From: Nakamurella flava
Lineage (GTDB): Bacteria; Actinomycetota; Actinomycetes; Mycobacteriales; Nakamurellaceae
NCBI RefSeq assembly: GCF_005298075.1
Contig: NZ_SZZH01000001.1
Span: forward strand, 1,736,001-1,800,000
Reading direction: 5' to 3'
DNA: 64,000 nucleotides
In this document: one piece after another, positions 53,044 to 61,533 of the stretch
Numbering within the stretch: the stretch's first letter is position 1
Layout of the letters: every line of letters begins with the position of its first letter
Notes under the pieces: generated by a model
Databases searched by the model: none
Seen by the model: only the letters and a program-made list of their open reading frames with translations
What the model was told of the DNA's origin: nothing
Made by a program: the position numbers and the translations under genes

Positions 53044-55037
53044 GGAGTCCTCCCGGCATCATCTCGTCGCACGCGGTCGGCGACCGGAGGCGATCCCTGC
53101 GCGGTCTGCGATGGGCCGTCGCCGCGGGCCATCTCCAGGCCCTCGGTGAGGTCGGCCAGCTCGACCGGTCGCGCCGCCGTGGTCCGGACGGTCGGCAGGG
53201 TGGGGTCGGCGGCAAGGCCGAACCGCCGCGGCATCTCCGTCGTTCCCGGGACGGTTCCGGCGGTGCCCGCGGCGGCTCGGGCGGCCGCGGCCACGGCGGC
53301 CAGGACGTCGGCGGCGTCGCGGTCGGTGTGGTCGGAGTGGTCGTCGGACGGTCCGCCGGTCTCCGCCGCGTCGCCGGTCTCGTCGCTGTCGGCCCATAGC
53401 GGCAACGGCGACCCGGCGATCAACGCGCCCCGGCGGCGGGGCAGGGTGAGCCGGAAGCGGGCGCCGAGGCCGGGACTGCCGGACGCCTGCAACCACCCTC
53501 CGTGCAGCCGCGCGTCCTCCAGGGAGATCGCGAGTCCGAGACCGGTGCCACCGGTCTGGCGCTGCCGGGAGGGGTCGGCCCGCCAGAAGCGGTTGAACAC
53601 CAGTCCGGCCTCCCCCGGTCGTAGGCCGACACCCTCGTCGGTGACCGCGACGGCCAGGACGTCGTCGTCGGCGGCCAGTTCCACCAGCACCGGACGCCCT
53701 TCCGCGTGGTCGATGGCGTTGTTGACGAGGTTGCGGACGATCCGGTCGACGCGACGCGTGTCGATCTCGGCGACGACCGGTTCGGCCGGCAGGGTCATCC
53801 GCAGATCGATCCCGGACTGCTCGGCCAGCGGCTGGGCGGCGGCGACGACGGAGGCGATACGCGACCGGACGTCGATGGGCTCGGCGCTGAGCTCGGCCAT
53901 TCCGGCGTCGTGGCGGCTGATCTCGAGCAGTTCGGCCAGCAGCGCCTCGAACCGGTCGAGTTCGTCGACCAGCAGCTCGGTGGAGCGGGCCAGGGGGGCC
54001 GGGAAGTCTTCCCGGCTGCCGTGCAGGACGTCCGCCGCCATCCGGACGGTGGTCAACGGTGTGCGCAGTTCGTGGGAGACGTCGGAAGTGAATCGCCGCT
54101 GCAGGGTGCCGAACTCCTCCAGCTGGCGGATCTGCGCCCGGATCGCGTCGGCCATCCCGTTGAAGGACCGGGCCAGCGTGGTCAGCTCGGCCGGACCGGA
54201 CACCGGCATCCGCTCGCCCAGGTCGCCGGCGGCGAGTTTGCCGGCGGTCTCGGCCGCCCGTCGGACCGGGCGAACCACCTGGTGGGCGACCAGGCCGGCG
54301 ATCAGGGTGACGGTGACGGCGAGTCCGGCCCCACCGAGAGCGAGCGTGCGCTGGACCACCTGGACGGTGCCGAGTTCACCGCCCAGCGGGAAGATCAGGT
54401 ACACCTCGAACGAGTCGGTGTTGGTGCGCGCCGGGCTCCCCACGACGAGCGCGGGAACGGCCTGGCCGTCGCGGCGGATGGTCGTGTACTGGTAGGAGAC
54501 GTTGCCCTGGCTGACCCGCGCCCGCAGTTCGGCCGGCACGTCCCCCAGCGGTTGGTCGAGATCGAGATCGGTGTCCGCGCCGACCCGGCTGGGGACGATG
54601 ACCGGCTCGAAGACCCCGGCCGCGGCTCCCCCCACCCCGGACGCACCCCGTTCATCGCGACCCACCTCGGTCAGCGCGACCCGCAGCTGCTCGGACAAAG
54701 AGGTGGGGTCCGAATCGGCCCCGGCCAGGCTGCTCTCGACCGTCGTCCGGGCGGCGGCGATCTCGGTGACGGCGGCGTCGATCTTCGACTGCAGCAGACC
54801 GTTGGTGATCTGCTGCTGGATGATGAAGCCCAGCATCAGCATGGCCAGGCTGGTCAAGACGAACGTCGCGACGATGGTGCGGACCAGCAGCGAGCGGCTC
54901 AGTCCCAGGATGCGGCGGCGCCCCCGCGAGACGACGGTGCGCCACCACGCCTTGGGGCGCGGGCGGTCCGCGTCAGCGGTGGCCGGACCCGACGGCGGCC
55001 CGGCCGGCGCGTCGTGGCCGGGGCTGCGGTCGGGCAT
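53040..55037 (-). CDS. mtrB: Sensor histidine kinase MtrB
   Basis: 665 residues. Membrane helices lie at about 45-70 and 245-270, flanking a periplasmic sensor domain; a HAMP domain follows (PVRRAAETAGKLAAGDLGERM). The H-box is FTSDVSHELRTPL, the N-box RIVRNLVNNAIDHA, and G-boxes VTDEGVGL and GTGLGLAIS. The last 125 residues form an acidic and Ala/Pro-rich tail after the ATPase domain, longer than I expect. ATG 55037, after GGAGACGACGTG, is preferred to GTG 55088, which has no ribosome site. Confidence 0.95.
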   Translation of the reverse strand: MPDRSPGHDAPAGPPSGPATADADRPRPKAWWRTVVSRGRRRILGLSRSLLVRTIVATFVLTSLAMLMLGFIIQQQITNGLLQSKIDAAVTEIAAARTTVESSLAGADSDPTSLSEQLRVALTEVGRDERGASGVGGAAAGVFEPVIVPSRVGADTDLDLDQPLGDVPAELRARVSQGNVSYQYTTIRRDGQAVPALVVGSPARTNTDSFEVYLIFPLGGELGTVQVVQRTLALGGAGLAVTVTLIAGLVAHQVVRPVRRAAETAGKLAAGDLGERMPVSGPAELTTLARSFNGMADAIRAQIRQLEEFGTLQRRFTSDVSHELRTPLTTVRMAADVLHGSREDFPAPLARSTELLVDELDRFEALLAELLEISRHDAGMAELSAEPIDVRSRIASVVAAAQPLAEQSGIDLRMTLPAEPVVAEIDTRRVDRIVRNLVNNAIDHAEGRPVLVELAADDDVLAVAVTDEGVGLRPGEAGLVFNRFWRADPSRQRQTGGTGLGLAISLEDARLHGGWLQASGSPGLGARFRLTLPRRRGALIAGSPLPLWADSDETGDAAETGGPSDDHSDHTDRDAADVLAAVAAAARAAAGTAGTVPGTTEMPRRFGLAADPTLPTVRTTAARPVELADLTEGLEMARGDGPSQTAQGSPPVADRVRRDDAGRTP

Positions 55038-55125
55038 CACGTCGTCTCCATCGTTCGTCGACCCGCTGTGCCCATGTGGCGGCGACACCGGGACCGGCGC
55101 ACCGCCGGCGGCGGGGCCGGTCGGC

Positions 55126-55812
55126 TCAGGCGTTGCCGGCGCGATAACCGACCCCGCGGACGGTCACCACGACCTCCGGCCGCTCCGGGTCACGCTCGAT
55201 CTTCGAGCGCAGGCGCTGCACGTGCACGTTCACCAACCGGGTGTCGGCCGCGTGGCGGTATCCCCACACCTGTTCCAGCAGTACCTCGCGGGTGAACACC
55301 TGACGGGGCTTGCGGGCCAGGGCGACCAGCAGGTCGAACTCCAGCGGGGTCAACGAGATCGGCTCGGAATCGCGGGTGACCTGGTGCCCGGGGACGTCGA
55401 TCTCCACGTCGGCGACCCGCAGGCGCTCGGCGGTGCCGACGTCGGCGCGCCGCAACCGGGCCCGGATGCGCGCGGTCAACTCCTTGGGCTTGAACGGCTT
55501 GACCACGTAGTCGTCGGCACCGGATTCGAGTCCCAGCACCACGTCGACCGTGTCGGCCTTGGCCGTCAACATGATGATCGGAATGCCGGATTCGGCCCGG
55601 ATCTCCTTGCAGATGTCCAGCCCGGAGGTCCCGGGCAGCATGAGGTCGAGCAGCACCAGGTCGGGATGCAGGTCGCGGAAGGCGTCGACGGCCCGCGAAC
55701 CGTCGCGCACCACGGACGGTTCGAACCCCTCACCACGCAGCACGATGGTCAACATCTCGGCCAGGGCGGGGTCGTCGTCGACCACGAGCACGCGAGCTCT
55801 CATGGTCTCCAT
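55126..55812 (-). CDS. mtrA: Response regulator MtrA
   Basis: 228 residues, the exact length of M. tuberculosis MtrA. The receiver has acidic residues D12-D14, the phospho-acceptor D56 (VLLDLMLPG), a T-loop IIMLTAK and K105-region VVKPFKPKEL; the OmpR-type winged helix has SLTPLEFDLLVALARKPRQVFTREVLLEQVWGYRHAADTRLVNVHVQRLRSKIE. MtrA controls cell division, cell-wall hydrolases and dnaA in mycobacteria. ATG 55812 gives METMRARV, matching MDTMRQRI of the mycobacterial protein. mtrB follows at 88 nt. Confidence 0.97.
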   Translation of the reverse strand: METMRARVLVVDDDPALAEMLTIVLRGEGFEPSVVRDGSRAVDAFRDLHPDLVLLDLMLPGTSGLDICKEIRAESGIPIIMLTAKADTVDVVLGLESGADDYVVKPFKPKELTARIRARLRRADVGTAERLRVADVEIDVPGHQVTRDSEPISLTPLEFDLLVALARKPRQVFTREVLLEQVWGYRHAADTRLVNVHVQRLRSKIERDPERPEVVVTVRGVGYRAGNA

Positions 55813-55901
55813 GGTGACATCCCGGGCGCTGGTCCCCCGTGAGCCCATCACGCGCGCCGGTGGTGACCGGTTCCGCCGGTCGGACGAGCTGCCACCATGG
55901 G

Positions 55902-56810
55902 GTGGTGACCCAGCCCCCGTTCCTTCCGTCCGGCGGCGGGTTCCCGTCGGGCCCCCCGGGTTCCGGACGGGGACCCACCGCACTCCCGTCCCCGGGCCCG
56001 ATCCCGCTGCGACCGCTGACCGTCGGCGAGATCCTCGTCCAAGCCGTGCAGGTGGTGCGACGGCACCTCGCGCCCCTGGCCCTGCTGTCGGGCGGGTTCG
56101 GGGCGTTGTCGGCGGCCGCCCTGCTGGGCGTGCTGGCCGGGACGGATCAACTCGGCGTGTACGCGTCGGCCACCTGGCTGCAGGACGTCGTCGACGGCCG
56201 CAGTACCACCCCGCCGCTGTCCATCCTGCTCGCTTCGATGGTGTCCCTGCTGATCGGCGCCATCGGCACCGTCCTCGTCAGCGGGGTCGCCGCCGCGTGC
56301 GCCGGGGCGGACGCGATGGGTCGCACCGACCGGGCCGCGGCCGCCGGGCGGCTGGCCGGCCGGTGGTCGGCGCTGGGCGTCGTGGCCGTGATCGTCGGCT
56401 CCGCCGTCGCGGTCGGGCTCGTCGTGCTGATCGTTCCGGGGGTGCTCGCCTATCTCGCGCTGGGCTTCGCCGGCGCCGTGGTGGTGATGGAACGGGCGAC
56501 GCCGGGCGTGGCGCTACGCCGCTCGCTGGTCGTGGTGCGGGGCCACCGGGGCCGTCTGCTGGGTGCGACCGCGGCAGCGCTGTTGGCCGGTGTGGTGATC
56601 GACACGGTGGTGTCCATGCTGGTCTTGTCGATCTTCGGCATCACCGACGGGACGACCTCGATCGTCGTCCAGCAGGGTGTCGGGGTGCTGGTCGGTGCCG
56701 TCACCGGAGCCTGGTTCGCCGCCGTGGTCGCGCTGGCCTACATCGACGCGCGGGTGCGATCGGAGGGCCTCGGTGAGGCCCTGCGCCGCGCGGCGACCAC
56801 TGGTTCCTGA
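55902..56810 (+). CDS. Multi-pass membrane protein, GPDPase membrane-domain-like
   Basis: 302 residues. After a Pro/Gly-rich cytoplasmic stretch of about 40 residues, PLTVGEILVQAVQVVRRHLAPL leads into six hydrophobic segments, with VVMERATPGVALRRSLVVVRGHRGRLL as an amphipathic loop. That order resembles the membrane domain found in glycerophosphodiester phosphodiesterases and in many unassigned actinobacterial proteins; the catalytic domain is missing. The start (GTG 55902 or 55905) is uncertain. The gene is divergent from mtrA and convergent with tmk, thus separating them. Confidence 0.75.
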   Translation: MVTQPPFLPSGGGFPSGPPGSGRGPTALPSPGPIPLRPLTVGEILVQAVQVVRRHLAPLALLSGGFGALSAAALLGVLAGTDQLGVYASATWLQDVVDGRSTTPPLSILLASMVSLLIGAIGTVLVSGVAAACAGADAMGRTDRAAAAGRLAGRWSALGVVAVIVGSAVAVGLVVLIVPGVLAYLALGFAGAVVVMERATPGVALRRSLVVVRGHRGRLLGATAAALLAGVVIDTVVSMLVLSIFGITDGTTSIVVQQGVGVLVGAVTGAWFAAVVALAYIDARVRSEGLGEALRRAATTGS

Positions 56811-56811
56811 C

Positions 56812-57444
56812 TCAGGGCGTCAGCGCCTCGGGCAGCTCCGCTTCGTCGCCGGTCAGGACGGTCCACGGACAGAGGTAGGACTGGTCGGCCAGTCGCCGGT
56901 ACATGCGGTCGACCCGGGCCTGTAGTCCCCCGTCGCTCTCGAAGGAGTCGAGCGCCCGGTCGTCGGCCTGGACGGAACGCCGCCGCGCACGGTCGGCGGC
57001 CACGGTGACGGGCGGGGCCAGCAGGATCTGGTGGGTCGGGACGGGCACGCCGAACCGGTCGATCTCCAGTTCGCGGACCCAGTCGGGGAAATCGGACGGG
57101 ACGTCGGGGGCCCCCTGCCGCGCGGCGCCGTAGGCGGCGTTGGAGCTGACGTAGCGGTCCAGCAGCACCAGGTCGGCCTCCGCCAGTGCGCCGCGGATCT
57201 CGTCCGCGGCCGCGCGCCGGTCGAGGGCGAACAGCACCGCGGGGCCGTAGACCGAGTCGGCGAGGTCACCGAGGCGGCCGTACAGGGCGTCCCGGACGAG
57301 GTCGGCGTGCACGTCGACGCCGTACCGCGGGAACCCGAGGGTGACGATGCGGGCGCCGGCCTGTGACCACCGGTCGGCCACCCGCCGCGTCAGGGTCTGC
57401 TTTCCCGAACCGTCGATGCCTTCGATCGCGATGAGTCTGCCCAC
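56812..57444 (-). CDS. tmk: Thymidylate kinase
   Basis: 210 residues. It phosphorylates dTMP to dTDP. The P-loop is IAIEGIDGSGKQTLTRR, the DRX motif is VLLDRYVSSNAAYGAARQ, and FPRYG carries the substrate-contact arginine; these follow the mycobacterial Tmk closely. GTG 57444 is chosen because TAGGGT (57458-57453) is 8 nt upstream and the family begins with LIAIEG. The gene stops 1 nt from the 3' end of the convergent membrane protein gene. In M. tuberculosis tmk directly precedes mtrA. Confidence 0.95.
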   Translation of the reverse strand: MGRLIAIEGIDGSGKQTLTRRVADRWSQAGARIVTLGFPRYGVDVHADLVRDALYGRLGDLADSVYGPAVLFALDRRAAADEIRGALAEADLVLLDRYVSSNAAYGAARQGAPDVPSDFPDWVRELEIDRFGVPVPTHQILLAPPVTVAADRARRRSVQADDRALDSFESDGGLQARVDRMYRRLADQSYLCPWTVLTGDEAELPEALTP

Positions 57445-57595
57445 GGCAGAGCACCCTACGGTTCGCGGCTCCGGCGTCAGTTCCTCGACAAGGTGGTCGT
57501 CGGTGTCGGCGCGTGGCCGACCCGTCACATTCCGGTATACCTACTCGTCAGAGCTCCGCCGTCGCGCATCGTCGGATCGGTCCCCGGAGGCAGTG
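57445..57595. other. Divergent promoter region of tmk and the POT transporter
   Basis: TAGGGT (57458-57453) serves tmk. On the plus strand GGTATACCT near 57534-57542 is AT-rich and palindromic and could carry a -10; the ribosome site GGAGG lies 6 nt before ATG 57596. Confidence 0.45.
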
Positions 57596-59110
57596 ATGAG
57601 CACGCATGACGACCATCAGGCCGGGTCGACCATCCCGCCGGCCGGCACTGCCCGGGTCGCCGCCCATCTCGGCGTCGACGACCACTCGTTCCTGGGGCAG
57701 CCCAGACAGCTCGCCACCCTGTTCACCGTCGAGGCGTTCGAACGTTTCTCCTTCTACGGGATGCAGGGCCTGCTGCTCTTCTACCTGTACTACGCCACCG
57801 CGGACGGGGGCCTCGGGCTCGACAAGGGGCAGGCCACCAGCATCGTGGGCGCCTACGGCGGGCTGGTCTACCTGTCCACGATCCTGGGGGCGTGGCTGGC
57901 CGACCGGATCCTGGGGGCCGAACGGACCCTCTTCTGCGCCGCGGTCCTCGTCATGGCCGGGCACATCTCGCTGGCCGTCCTGCCCGACCTCCTGGGCGTC
58001 GGCGTCGGTCTGGTGCTCATCGCCTTCGGCAGCGGCGGCGTGAAGGCCAACGCGACATCCCTGGTCGGCACCCTGTACGACGAGCAGGATCTAAGGCGGG
58101 ATGCCGGCTTCTCGATCTACTACTTCGGCATCAACCTGGGCGCCTTCGCCGGTCCGTTGCTGACCGGTCTGCTCTGGGGCTGGCAGGGATTCCACTGGGG
58201 CTTCGGGCTGGCCGCGGTCGGCATGGCGGTGGGCCTGACCGTCTACGCACGGGGCCGCAAGAACCTCCCGGACGACGGCGACGTCGTGCCGAATCCGTTG
58301 CCGCCGGCCGGGCGCCGACGGATGGCGCTGATCGGCGCCGGCGTCGTGGTCCTGGTGGCCGCGCTCGCGCTGTCCGGCGTCCTCGCCGTCGATCGACTGG
58401 CCGCCGGCGTGGTCACCGTCGTGGTCGTGGCGTCGATCGCCTACTTCGTGGTGATCATCAGGTCGAAGGGGGTGACCCCGGTGGAGCGGCGTCGGGTCAT
58501 CGCATTCATCCCGCTCTTCGTGGTGCTGGCGGTCTTCTGGTCGCTCTATCAGCAGCAGTTCACGGTGGTGGCCGAGTACGCCGACAAGCAGCTCAACCGC
58601 GACGTGTTCGGCTGGGAGATGCCGCCGAGCTGGGTGAACTCGATCAACCCGGTGTTCGTGATGATCCTGTCGCTGGTCTTCGCGGCCGTCTGGACCAAGC
58701 TCGGCGACCGGGCCCCGTCGACCCCGATCAAGTTCGCGGCGGCCGTCGCCGTGATGGGTGTGGCGTTCCTGCTCTTCATCCCGATGGCCAGCTCGGTCCC
58801 GAACAGCGCGCCGCTGTGGGGTCTGGTCGGGGTGCTCTTCGTCTTCACCGTCGCCGAGCTGCTGATCTCGCCGGTCAGTCTGTCCCTGGCGACGAAACTG
58901 GCACCCCAGCGGTTCACGACCCAGATGGTCGGTCTGCTGTTCCTGGCCAGTGCCCTGGGCACGGCGATGGCGGGGGTCCTGGCCCGCTACTACAGCGACC
59001 AGGTGCAGGTCACCTACTTCAGCACGCTCGGCGGCGTCGCCATCGCCGTCGGGGTCGGGCTCGCCCTGTTCGCCCGGCCGATCAGCCGGCTCATGGGCGG
59101 GGTGAAGTAG
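57596..59110 (+). CDS. POT family proton-dependent oligopeptide transporter
   Basis: 504 residues with about 14 membrane helices. Family signatures are FTVEAFERFSFYGMQGLLLFYLYY (ExxERF proton-coupling motif), GGLVYLSTILGAWLADRILG, FGSGGVKANATSLVGTLYDEQD and FSIYYFGINLGAFAGPLLTG, the PTR2 signature. It imports di- and tripeptides with protons. ATG 57596 has GGAGG at 6 nt. The gene stands alone, with the FKBP gene 44 nt downstream possibly having its own promoter. Confidence 0.95.
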   Translation: MSTHDDHQAGSTIPPAGTARVAAHLGVDDHSFLGQPRQLATLFTVEAFERFSFYGMQGLLLFYLYYATADGGLGLDKGQATSIVGAYGGLVYLSTILGAWLADRILGAERTLFCAAVLVMAGHISLAVLPDLLGVGVGLVLIAFGSGGVKANATSLVGTLYDEQDLRRDAGFSIYYFGINLGAFAGPLLTGLLWGWQGFHWGFGLAAVGMAVGLTVYARGRKNLPDDGDVVPNPLPPAGRRRMALIGAGVVVLVAALALSGVLAVDRLAAGVVTVVVVASIAYFVVIIRSKGVTPVERRRVIAFIPLFVVLAVFWSLYQQQFTVVAEYADKQLNRDVFGWEMPPSWVNSINPVFVMILSLVFAAVWTKLGDRAPSTPIKFAAAVAVMGVAFLLFIPMASSVPNSAPLWGLVGVLFVFTVAELLISPVSLSLATKLAPQRFTTQMVGLLFLASALGTAMAGVLARYYSDQVQVTYFSTLGGVAIAVGVGLALFARPISRLMGGVK

Positions 59111-59154
59111 CCCGGCCCGGTGTCGGTGTCGGTGCTCTCGTGTTGGATAGCGGC

Positions 59155-59529
59155 ATGGCAGATACCAATCAGTCCAAGCCCGTCGTCGAGTTCCCCGGCG
59201 GCGATGCCCCGAGCGAGCTGCAGATCACCGACCTGGTGGTCGGCGACGGCGCCGAGGCCGTGCCCGGCGGCAAGGTCGAGGTGCATTACGTCGGCGTCGA
59301 GTTCGACTCCGGCGAGGAGTTCGACTCCTCCTGGAACCGCGGGGAATCGATCGAGTTTCCGCTGCGCGGCCTGATCAAGGGCTGGCAGGACGGCATCCCG
59401 GGGATGAAGGTCGGCGGCCGTCGCCAGCTGGTCATCCCGCCGCACCTGGCCTACGGCCCGGCCGGCAGCGGTCACCGGCTCGGCGGGAAGACCCTCGTCT
59501 TCGTCATCGACCTGCTCGACGCGTCCTGA
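59155..59529 (+). CDS. FKBP-type peptidyl-prolyl cis-trans isomerase
   Basis: 124 residues, a single cytoplasmic FKBP domain: VEVHYVGVEFDSGEEFDSSWNRGESIEFPL, then LIKGWQDGIPGMKVGGRRQLVIPPHLAYGPAGSG and TLVFVIDLLDA, with the active-site Tyr, Asp and Trp retained. It catalyses proline isomerisation during folding. No ribosome site precedes ATG 59155; the sequence TTGGATAGCGGC just upstream may be a -10 region of a leaderless mRNA. Confidence 0.94.
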   Translation: MADTNQSKPVVEFPGGDAPSELQITDLVVGDGAEAVPGGKVEVHYVGVEFDSGEEFDSSWNRGESIEFPLRGLIKGWQDGIPGMKVGGRRQLVIPPHLAYGPAGSGHRLGGKTLVFVIDLLDAS

Positions 59530-59546
59530 TCCTGTCGTTTCCCGGC

Positions 59547-59593
59547 CGCTCGGCCACTGTTTTGTCGTCCCGTGAGAGAGCGGTGGCCGAGCG
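59547..59593. other. Hairpin between FKBP and dhaL
   Basis: An 11-bp perfect stem (59547-59557 with 59583-59593) encloses a 25-nt loop that includes TTTT. It may be a terminator for the FKBP gene or a structured element in the dhaL leader. Confidence 0.45.
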
Positions 59594-59717
59594 ATCCACC
59601 TCCCCCTACCTTCCAGTCATCACGATCGTTCGTCCACGCATCCCACTTCCATGCGCCGCACGGGTGACCGGGCGCAGGCAGCCGCTGTTGTCTGACCACG
59701 GAACACAGGAGTCAACG

Positions 59718-60383
59718 ATGACCGCCCCCGACACCCCCACCACCGGTTCCCAGCCGGCCGTCGAACTCGTCGTCCGCACGATCGCGCAGACCGCGATCGA
59801 CAACGAGACCTATTTCGGTGAACTGGATGCCGTCGTCGGTGACGGCGACTTCGGCTATTCGCTGGCCCGCGGGTTCGAAAAGGTCCTCGAGCAATGGGAC
59901 GAGATCGACCGCAAGGACCCGGGCACCTTCCTGAAGAAGACCGGCATGATCGTCAGCTCGCGCATCGGCGGCACCTCGGGGCCGATCTGGGGCACTGCAT
60001 TCCTGCGCGCCGGCACCACCGCCGGGTCGGACACCCAGCTGACCGGCGAGCAGGCCGTGGCCATGCTGCGGGCCGCCGTGGAAGGCATCAAGGCCCGCGG
60101 CCAGTCCGACGTCGGCGACAAGACCCTGCTGGACGCGGTGGTCCCGATGACCGACCGGATCGAGTCCGAACTGCGGGCCGGCAGCGCGCCCGCCGAGGTG
60201 GCCGCGGCGGCCGCCGAGACCGCCCGCGAGTCCGCCGAGAGCACCAAGGACCTCATCGCCAAGCGGGGCCGCGCCTCCTACACCGGTGAACGCAGCATCG
60301 GTTCGGTCGACGCCGGAGCCATGGCCGTCGCCGTCCTGGCCGAGGCCATCGCCAAGGCGTGGAAGGACAACCCACCGGCCTGA
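59718..60383 (+). CDS. dhaL: Dihydroxyacetone kinase-like subunit DhaL
   Basis: 221 residues. The ADP/Mg-binding DhaL domain shows ELDAVVGDGDFGYSLARGF (Asp triad for Mg), GGTSGPIWGTAFLRAG, DVGDKTLLDAVVPM and GRASYTGERSIGSVDAGA. DhaL passes phosphate to the substrate held in DhaK. AGGAG precedes ATG 59718 by 8 nt. The order L then K is reversed relative to E. coli dhaKLM, and no DhaM phosphotransferase gene is in the window. Confidence 0.93.
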   Translation: MTAPDTPTTGSQPAVELVVRTIAQTAIDNETYFGELDAVVGDGDFGYSLARGFEKVLEQWDEIDRKDPGTFLKKTGMIVSSRIGGTSGPIWGTAFLRAGTTAGSDTQLTGEQAVAMLRAAVEGIKARGQSDVGDKTLLDAVVPMTDRIESELRAGSAPAEVAAAAAETARESAESTKDLIAKRGRASYTGERSIGSVDAGAMAVAVLAEAIAKAWKDNPPA

Positions 60384-60475
60384 CGGAAAGGCCCCGCCGG
60401 CACTTACCCGGCGCACCCAGCAGAACGAGCCCTCGTCCCGTCCGGGTCGAGATCACCGTGCCACAAGGGAGTGTC

Positions 60476-61471
60476 ATGAAGAAGTTCGTCAACGACCCTA
60501 AGGCGTTCGTGCCCGAGATGCTCGAGGGCCTGGCCCTGGCCAACCCGGACACGCTCACCTACGTGCCCGAGTACAACCTGATCATGCGGGCCGACAGCCC
60601 CCGCAACGACAAGGTCTCCATCGTCCAGGGCTCGGGCTCCGGCCACGAGCCGGCGCACGTCATGGCGGTCGGCAAGGGCATGCTCGACGCCGCCTGTCCG
60701 GGTGATGTGTTCGCCGCACCGCCGATGGATTACGTCTACGAGACGGCGAAGCGCCTGGCCTCCGACAAGGGCGTGCTGTTGCTGGTGAACAACTACACCG
60801 GCGACCGGATGGCCTTCGACATGGGCAAGGAGATGGCCGACGCGGACGGTGTCCGCACCGAGCTGCTCTTCATCAACGACGACGTCGCGGTCAAGGACTC
60901 GCTGTACACCATCGGCCGCCGCGGCGTCGCCGGGAACTTCTTCGTCATCAAGGCCGTGGGCGCCGCCTCCGAGGAGGGCGCCGACCTTGACGAGTGCATC
61001 CGCATCGGCAAGAAGGTCAACGACGTCACCCGCACCATGGGGGTCGCCCTGACCGCGTGCACTCCCCCGGCCAAGGGTTCGCCGCTGTTCGAGTTGGCCG
61101 ACGACGAGATCGAGATGGGCGTCGGGATCCACGGCGAGCCGGGCCGCGAACGCAAGAAGATCGCCCCCGCCGACGCCATCGTCGACGAACTGCTCGACGC
61201 GATCGTCGGCGACCTGCCCTACAGCAGCGGGGACCGGGTCGCCCTGATGGTCAACGGCCTGGGCGGCACGCCGATCAGTGAGCTGTACATCCTGTTCCGC
61301 CGCGCCCACCAGCGGCTGGCCGACCAGGGCATCACCGTGGCTCGCAGCTATGTCAACGAGTACTGCACGTCGCTGGACATGGCCGGTGCGTCGATCACCC
61401 TGGTCAAGCTGGATGACGAGATCGAGCGGCTGCTGCAGGCCCCGGCTGAGATCGGCAACCGCATCTTTTGA
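60476..61471 (+). CDS. dhaK: Dihydroxyacetone kinase-like subunit DhaK
   Basis: 331 residues. DhaK holds the ketose as a hemiaminal on a histidine, here H219 in VGIHGEPG. QGSGSGHEPAHVMAVGKGMLDAACPGDVFAAP, NDDVAVKDSLYTIGRRGVAG and the final YCTSLDMAGASITLVKLDDEIERLL are family hallmarks. The adjacent DhaL completes the enzyme. Related actinobacterial pairs act on dihydroxyacetone or on erythrulose-type sugars; the sugar cannot be told from sequence. GGGAG stands 5 nt before ATG 60476. Confidence 0.94.
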   Translation: MKKFVNDPKAFVPEMLEGLALANPDTLTYVPEYNLIMRADSPRNDKVSIVQGSGSGHEPAHVMAVGKGMLDAACPGDVFAAPPMDYVYETAKRLASDKGVLLLVNNYTGDRMAFDMGKEMADADGVRTELLFINDDVAVKDSLYTIGRRGVAGNFFVIKAVGAASEEGADLDECIRIGKKVNDVTRTMGVALTACTPPAKGSPLFELADDEIEMGVGIHGEPGRERKKIAPADAIVDELLDAIVGDLPYSSGDRVALMVNGLGGTPISELYILFRRAHQRLADQGITVARSYVNEYCTSLDMAGASITLVKLDDEIERLLQAPAEIGNRIF

Positions 61472-61479
61472 TCCCACGG

Positions 61480-61516
61480 CCGGTCGGGACGGATCGCTCA
61501 GGACCGTCCCGGCCGG
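61480..61516. terminator. Terminator between dhaK and the TIGR03086-like gene
   Basis: Thirteen-pair stem with one G-U wobble (61480-61492 with 61504-61516) and an 11-nt loop between convergent genes. Confidence 0.65.
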
Positions 61517-61533
61517 GCCGTCGGGCGACCGCG

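Noticed and set aside
50086-54495. A 1,469-codon open frame on the plus strand
   Set aside because: It lies antisense to comF, the unknown gene, lpqB and mtrB, all with clear family motifs. Its translation is Arg/Gly/Pro-rich and resembles nothing; such frames are expected in DNA of this GC content.
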